A stretch of 64,000 bases of DNA from Paralvinella palmiformis (Eukaryota > Annelida > Polychaeta > Terebellida > Alvinellidae), in assembly GCA_025642065.1 (NCBI GenBank), contig JAODUP010000008.1, forward strand, positions 1,474,605-1,538,604, given 5' to 3'. The notes below the pieces were generated by a model. The model saw nothing but the letters and a program-made list of their open reading frames with translations, made no database searches and was not told the origin of the DNA. This document shows positions 58,900 to 64,000 of this stretch, piece by piece (the first letter of the stretch is position 1; each line of letters begins with the position of its first letter). A program made the translations under genes and the position numbers.

Positions 58900-60110
58900 T
58901 TCTATAGAGGCTTCATTCATTCCTGAAATAAAAAATGATAATCATCCTGAGAAATCAAATTATTTATATTTTCCAATATGCTAAAATCAACAAAATGCCA
59001 TTGTCTATGTCATAGGTTCAGCAGATACAATATCCTAACAGGTACAATATCGGATATAGCAATAGCCACGAATAGGCCTATCTAGCATAAATAATATTTA
59101 TTTATAAAAAACATGTTAAACACACAATCTCAAATTATTGCACTTTATAAAAGCTAGTGCAATGACTAAAACATATGATAATAGTATGTGTCAATGCAGA
59201 TATAGCAAAAATAAAATAGACAACATGTTAAACTCTTGTAAAGACAGACTGTGTAAAGACAAACTCATTTTGCATGAAAGAAGCGCGTGCAAATTAAGTG
59301 TCGTTGCCGTTTAAAACTGGGAGATTTCCGGCTCCCGCCATGTACTAGTTTAATCTTTTGAGAGAGATTGAAAATGAGAAATGACTGCAGCGGACAAAGT
59401 ACATATGTTCCCTGTGTCTGACTCACTACCATAATATAATGGGAAGAGATCGTCATTCCATATCCGACTTGACTATAGAGTCTATATGGTAGATGATGTT
59501 GTCTGCCTTTATAAGCAATACTTGGTCTATCCGTCCTTTGTTTAATGATAAAGGCTATCACCGTTGTCCTGGCTACATCTCCCGAACGCCTAGCTAAGAT
59601 ATTCAATTACTATTTTACTCAGAAAGTGTCAACAATATACACTTATACAGCATACCTCAGACTTTCACAGGTCTACTCCAGTAACATCAAAAATTAGTTC
59701 CTTCGCCTTGCCACTGACACTGTTAGTCAATTACTAGAAGTTGCTTGTGTGTCTAAAGATCAACCTTCTACTGAAATAATTATATATTGAAACTGATATC
59801 CCTCAGACTATGTTTTGAGAAAGTTGTAGTCCAACACATGACGACCATAAGTCTGCACGAAGCAACACAACTAAGTTACAAACATTTCACTGCCGAAAAA
59901 CCGCTTGGGCATCGTTTCAGCTCTGGTAATCCTGGCCCAGTCTCTTGATCTAAGACATATGTCATGTATATAGGCTCTCTTGGAGACACAATCTTAGGCC
60001 ATTGTTTCTACGTTAATAATATACCTGGCCTCCAAACTCACTGCTTCACACGAAGGTACGTATACTTGAAAAAATGTAGGTGGGAAATAACATGATGAAA
60101 TAATGAAAAT
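58900..60110. other. Intergenic, no gene seen
   Basis: AT-rich. The minus ORF at 59606-59265 has no recognisable motif and ordinary composition. Confidence 0.5.
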
Positions 60111-60113
60111 AAA

Positions 60114-60275
60114 TGGAATTTCTGTTTTTCTTATCGAAAGGATCACTTAGCCCTCAAGAAAAAATAATGGAATTTACGTTTTTCTTATCGAAAGGATCAG
60201 TTAGCTCTCAAGAAAAATAAATAGAGTTTACATTTTTCTTATCGAAAGGATCACTTATCACTCAAGAAAAATAGA
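60114..60275. repeat. Tandem repeat, three copies of about 55-60 bp
   Basis: The unit contains TTTTTCTTATCGAAAGGATC, AGTTAGC or ACTTAGC variants and CTCAAGAAAAA. Three copies at about 60114, 60170 and 60224, with spacer differences. Confidence 0.85.
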
Positions 60276-60731
60276 AGAGAGACAGATCTTTCCCTCTTCC
60301 CAAAACAAATCTTGGTACGACGTATGACGCCTGAAGGAGAATGGATAAAATGGGCTGATTGGGTGTACAAATTATAATATGATATCGCCATAAATAAATC
60401 TATATTGATTTATGTTGTTACTGGCCTTATGTAATTGCAACCGAATTAATCTCACTTGTATGGTATCTCATGCAGAATTATGTATACATTGGAGTGTCGA
60501 AATCGTGTTTAATATGAAATGCAATTATTGTATACCTATTTTTAAGAACTGGTATTGTTTTCCCGTTAAATACGGACAATACTTGAAAAAGTAGCAATTT
60601 ACATTGCGCACGACACCGATATTTCAAAACTCGTAATAGAAGTACTTTGTAAGAAAAGAATTAAATATATCAAATGCCATTTCTCCTCAATCGTTTCTGG
60701 GAGATGTTATCAAGTTGTTCTTTAGAGAAAT

Positions 60732-60929
60732 GGGGGCGCCTCCGTGATCTAGTAGGTAGCACGTTGGATCATTACCACCTGAGTTCGAATCTCGGCGTGG
60801 GCATATCTGAAGGGTGTTTCATCTTTGAAATCGCTTTATTAAATTTGGAGGTTGTTCGAACTATTTAGCCTACCATGTTCACAAAAGGGGCCGTAAAACA
60901 TAAATCATCATCATCATCATCATCATCAA
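60732..60929 (+). mobile_element. SINE family 1, plus-strand copy with long (ATC)n tail
   Basis: Head GGGGGCGCCTCCGTGATCTA, B box GAGTTCGAATCTCGGCGTGG, body CATATCTGAAGGGTGTTTC, GCCTACCATGTTCAC and about seven ATC units at the end. The head has lost a few bases between the A and B boxes (GGATCATTACC). Confidence 0.85.
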
Positions 60930-61708
60930 TAGTTTCTGCGACATGAAATACATTTCCTAGTCATATCAGATGGACAATAATCTCAGGTCATATAAAAACC
61001 CATGTTATAACTCATCTATTCTGATCTAATTACAGAGAGCTAAATGTTTTTTTCAATATTTTTTAGAATTAGTTTTTAAAATATTTTTTCCATCAAACAA
61101 TTGTTATTTTCAACCATTATAATGTCTTCAATATGCAAGTCTCTATTGTAAATATACCTCTTGGAATGTTCCGTTGCAGCTTTTTCTGTTTGGTGTAAAC
61201 TAATTTTGAATTTGTAGCATGTGTGAAAAATGCTGCATATAATGTGGTATAGTAATAATTATATGCTAGTCATTAAATTAAACTGGCCAAACATTTGGCC
61301 ATTGTTGTTAATAAACACCACACCAATTTAGAAATTCTATCTATATGTAACAAATTCCTGATATACATCCTCGCTAACTTTGCTCTACTTGGGTCTACTA
61401 CACTCTGATGACATCAGGAATGGACATATGACTCAAAACACAATAATTAGGCGGCATGCAGCTATCTAGTCTTAACACGGAAATAGGTAAATCAAATATG
61501 GATGGATGCTAATGAGATCATTTACTTGTTTGTCATCAGAGAGAAGTGGGACACCAAACAGCGCAATCATTTAGTACGTTATGATGGTCGAGGACTGGCA
61601 TGAAAAGCAGCCTATATCTTGCTTATTGTATTGCAGTGATAATAAACGTTATGATAACAACCGCAATCGTAGTTGTGTGCCATCGGTGCTGCAATAAATT
61701 TGTGTATG
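60930..61708. other. Intergenic, no gene seen
   Basis: AT-rich, no ORF or repeat of note. Confidence 0.5.
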
Positions 61709-61888
61709 TCGATGATGATGATGATGATTGATGTTTTACGGCCACTTTTGTGCACAAGTTAGGCTAAATGGGCCGAGCGACCTCCAAAGGTAATGAAACA
61801 ACCTTCAGATATGCCCACCCCGAGATTCGAACACCGGTGGTAGTGATCTGTAGTCCAACACGCTAACGGTAGACCACAGAGGCGCCCT
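61709..61888 (-). mobile_element. SINE family 1, minus-strand copy
   Basis: Inverted (ATC)n tail, GATTGATGTTTTACGGCC, GTTAGGCTAAATGGGCCGAG, inverted B box GAGATTCGAACACCGG and inverted head AGACCACAGAGGCGCC. A short internal deletion removes the middle of the body (compare TAATGAAACAACCTTCAG). Confidence 0.85.
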
Positions 61889-61985
61889 GCTTATAACCGC
61901 CGAGAACAGCCTCTTGTTATAAATAGGGTCTGTCTCTCTGCATTGAGTCTTATGTGTGAACAGTGAATGTCCAGGCTAAACAAGC

Positions 61986-62089
61986 CACTCACTCACTCAC
62001 TCACTCACTCACTCACTCACTCACTCACTCACTCACACCTCACCACTCACTCACTCACTCACTCACTCACTCACTCACTCACTCACTCA
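61986..62089. repeat. (CTCA)n tetranucleotide microsatellite
   Basis: About 25 CTCA units with one interruption near 62037. The Leu-Thr-His-Ser ORF here is a repeat translation. Confidence 0.95.
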
Positions 62090-63770
62090 CAAATTTATTT
62101 ACAGGAAATAAGTTTCGTATTTTGTCAAACAGGTTATTGTTAGCTCTCTGTGATAAAGATGAATATAATTCGCTTCTATAAGGTAAATATGGTGATAATC
62201 TATTGTCTAAAGTTGCTACTCTGATACTTATTGTTAGTTTTTAGTACACCATTCGTATCCATTTACCAATCGTAACCTTATTCTGAAGGATAAGATAAAC
62301 TGACTTTTATGAAAGGCTTCTAGTAAAGTACTTTATCACCTATTCACTTATTCTAAATACTAACAACATACAAAGTGCTAAGTGGGGTAAGACCAAATAT
62401 TAAGGAATCGGTGTCACTATTGTAACTCACAACTGTTGATAATATTACTATACTACTGTCAGTGCTACTGCTACTTCTGCTATTAATACATTACTACCTT
62501 CTATTCTACTTCTACTGTATATACATCTAGTAATATTATTATAACACAATAATACAATTACTACCGAAATAATTACTCAGAAAATTACTTCTTAACGTTT
62601 CAGGTAAGCAGTCGTTATAGACATTGAAGGACATCATTCTTTTGTTATCATCCGACAAAGAATAAATATTTTAGATGCAACGACATGTTTGTATTTCCGT
62701 ATTTGTAAAAATAAAAAATTTGCATTTTATTTATTAAATTGTAGTTAATTATTTAATTATTTGATCAATTATGGTTTCAGCTAGAAAAAACAACAACATA
62801 TAAACAAAACCTTATTACCTTAATAATGGATACAAATTAAAAGGATAAATACCATAGATTGGTGTTTAAAAAAGGATTTAAGATCTATGAAGTGTTCAGG
62901 AATGAGAACATTGGGGAGCACAAAAAGTTCACTAGACAAGCGTTCGCCAAGTGTCGCTTAATAACAATTATTTGATACGTTTGACGAGAAAAATTGACAG
63001 CCGATGACGTGTAATGTTTCGTTGTTTTTGTTTATACACAAAACATTATAAACAACAATAGAATAAGACATATGTCAACGGTCAATAATAATGCTGCTGA
63101 ATACTCGAATGGCGGATATTTATATACACAAAGGCCCCCCAGTGTCCTCCTGGTGAACCTTTTTTTTCATTGATCCGTTTCACCTGAACATACACATTCG
63201 TTGGAAATATTAATTGTAATTAATGCAGGTATAATATCCCATTTAAGATGTGTCTGTGTGTGTGTGTGTGTGTTCCAAACAGGAACTAACACCTCAGAAA
63301 TGAGGCACAATGATCAGTTTTGTTGTTTTGTTTCTATTGTAATAGATGATAAACTTATACATGATCCAATCAACGTAAACACATGTCAAAGAAGAAGCCA
63401 TCACCAAATACGAATCATACAAAGTGACGCTTTACCATCTCTTGAATGCTGCTTGGCTTAATTAGTTCAGTTTATATGATTGGTAGGCAGTTTTTCGCAG
63501 GTTCCTGGTTCAGCTACTAGTATGTGGTTATTTTCTGTTATCTGAAGAATTATGGATAGCTCTACATCGGTGAGTAAAATAAAGTAAAAAGCTTACAGAT
63601 GGTGATTTAACATATATTTCCGAGTGTCTGTCTAATCATCCGTACATATTAAAATAAACACAATTTTACTTGGTTAACCCTTAAATCTGTTGTAAAGTAA
63701 AGATACAAAATAAGAAAACACTTGTACTTGAAGCGTAATAATTTAAGCATTTTTCTCTAAAATAAACGGA
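62090..63770. other. Intergenic; (TG)n run, no gene seen
   Basis: AT-rich with (TG)n at 63249-63272. The 86-codon ORF across that run is repeat-driven at its start and shows no motif. Confidence 0.5.
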
Positions 63771-63774
63771 CATG

Positions 63775-63955
63775 AAATGTTTTTATTTTACGGTCACGTT
63801 GTACATATAATAACCTAAATAGATCAAACATGCTCCAATGCAAATCAAGTGGAATATGAAACACCCTTCAGACATGTATAGACCTGGATTCTGAATCTCG
63901 GTGCTAGAAGTCTGTGACAAACCACGCTACTAGTTCGGCTGAGGAGAACCGTTGA
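63775..63955 (-). mobile_element. SINE family 1, old diverged minus-strand copy
   Basis: The order of landmarks fits the family (TTTTATTTTACGGTCAC, AACCTAAATAGATC, AACACCCTTCAGACATG, CTGAATCTCGGTGC, GCTACTAGTTCGGCTGAGG), but many bases have changed. Confidence 0.55.
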
Positions 63956-64000
63956 ACTCATTAATAAGTCTTTATATTCTAAGATATATTTAATCTAATG

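Noticed and set aside
61963..62181. ORF of repeated Leu-Thr-His-Ser
   Set aside because: Translation of the (CTCA)n microsatellite.

Overview
The window is AT-rich, intron-bearing animal nuclear DNA. Genes have GT-AG introns, there is no operon structure, and microsatellites, tRNA-derived SINEs and decayed DNA transposons and LINEs are dense. The protein matches are to metazoan families, and the style (AT-rich, repeat-dense, compact conserved genes) suggests a lophotrochozoan, most likely a mollusc. That last step is an inference from memory; the sequence does not prove it.

Four conserved genes can be assembled exon by exon. XPA, the nucleotide-excision-repair damage verifier, lies on + at 6041-8773 (6 exons, 278 aa). 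SNAPC3, the snRNA-promoter-binding subunit of SNAPc, lies on - at 21961-9198 (9 exons, 368 aa). Its 3' end meets that of XPA tail to tail. FAM50A (XAP5 family, nuclear, spliceosome-associated) lies on + at 47576-50136 (6 exons, 358 aa). An SLC46-type major-facilitator transporter lies on - at 54568-52893; it carries an apparent frameshift in its first extracellular loop. A fifth candidate is a single-exon 306-codon ORF on - (30721-29801). It sits in a GC- and CpG-rich island of about 1.9 kb, unlike everything around it, and I do not recognise it. A 69-codon exon-like open stretch at 26679-26886 is also unexplained.

Layout. 0-5.2 kb is transposon territory: a Tc1-like remnant, then a 3.4-kb Mutator-like element with inverted iterated ends and a nested fold-back element. 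5.7-9 kb holds a SINE and XPA. 9.2-22 kb is SNAPC3; its 7.1-kb first intron contains a decayed hAT element with a second 2.19-kb transposon inside it, marked by a 6-bp target duplication. 22-29 kb is intergenic, with SINEs, LINE scraps and microsatellites. 29.8-31.7 kb is the GC-rich island. 32-47 kb is mostly featureless, with two LINE remnants (38.3-40.8 kb), tandem duplications and a second copy of a TTAA-flanked repeat. 47.5-54.6 kb holds FAM50A and the SLC46 gene, convergent. 55.1-58 kb is a tandem duplication with a unit of about 1.43 kb. 58.2-58.9 kb is an ISL2EU/Harbinger-like transposase remnant. 60-64 kb holds tandem repeats and SINEs.

The genes have unrelated housekeeping roles and show no sign of working as a unit. 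I found no convincing new biological system. The observations most worth checking are the GC-rich island ORF, the nested transposons in the SNAPC3 intron, and the broken-looking SLC46 reading frame.
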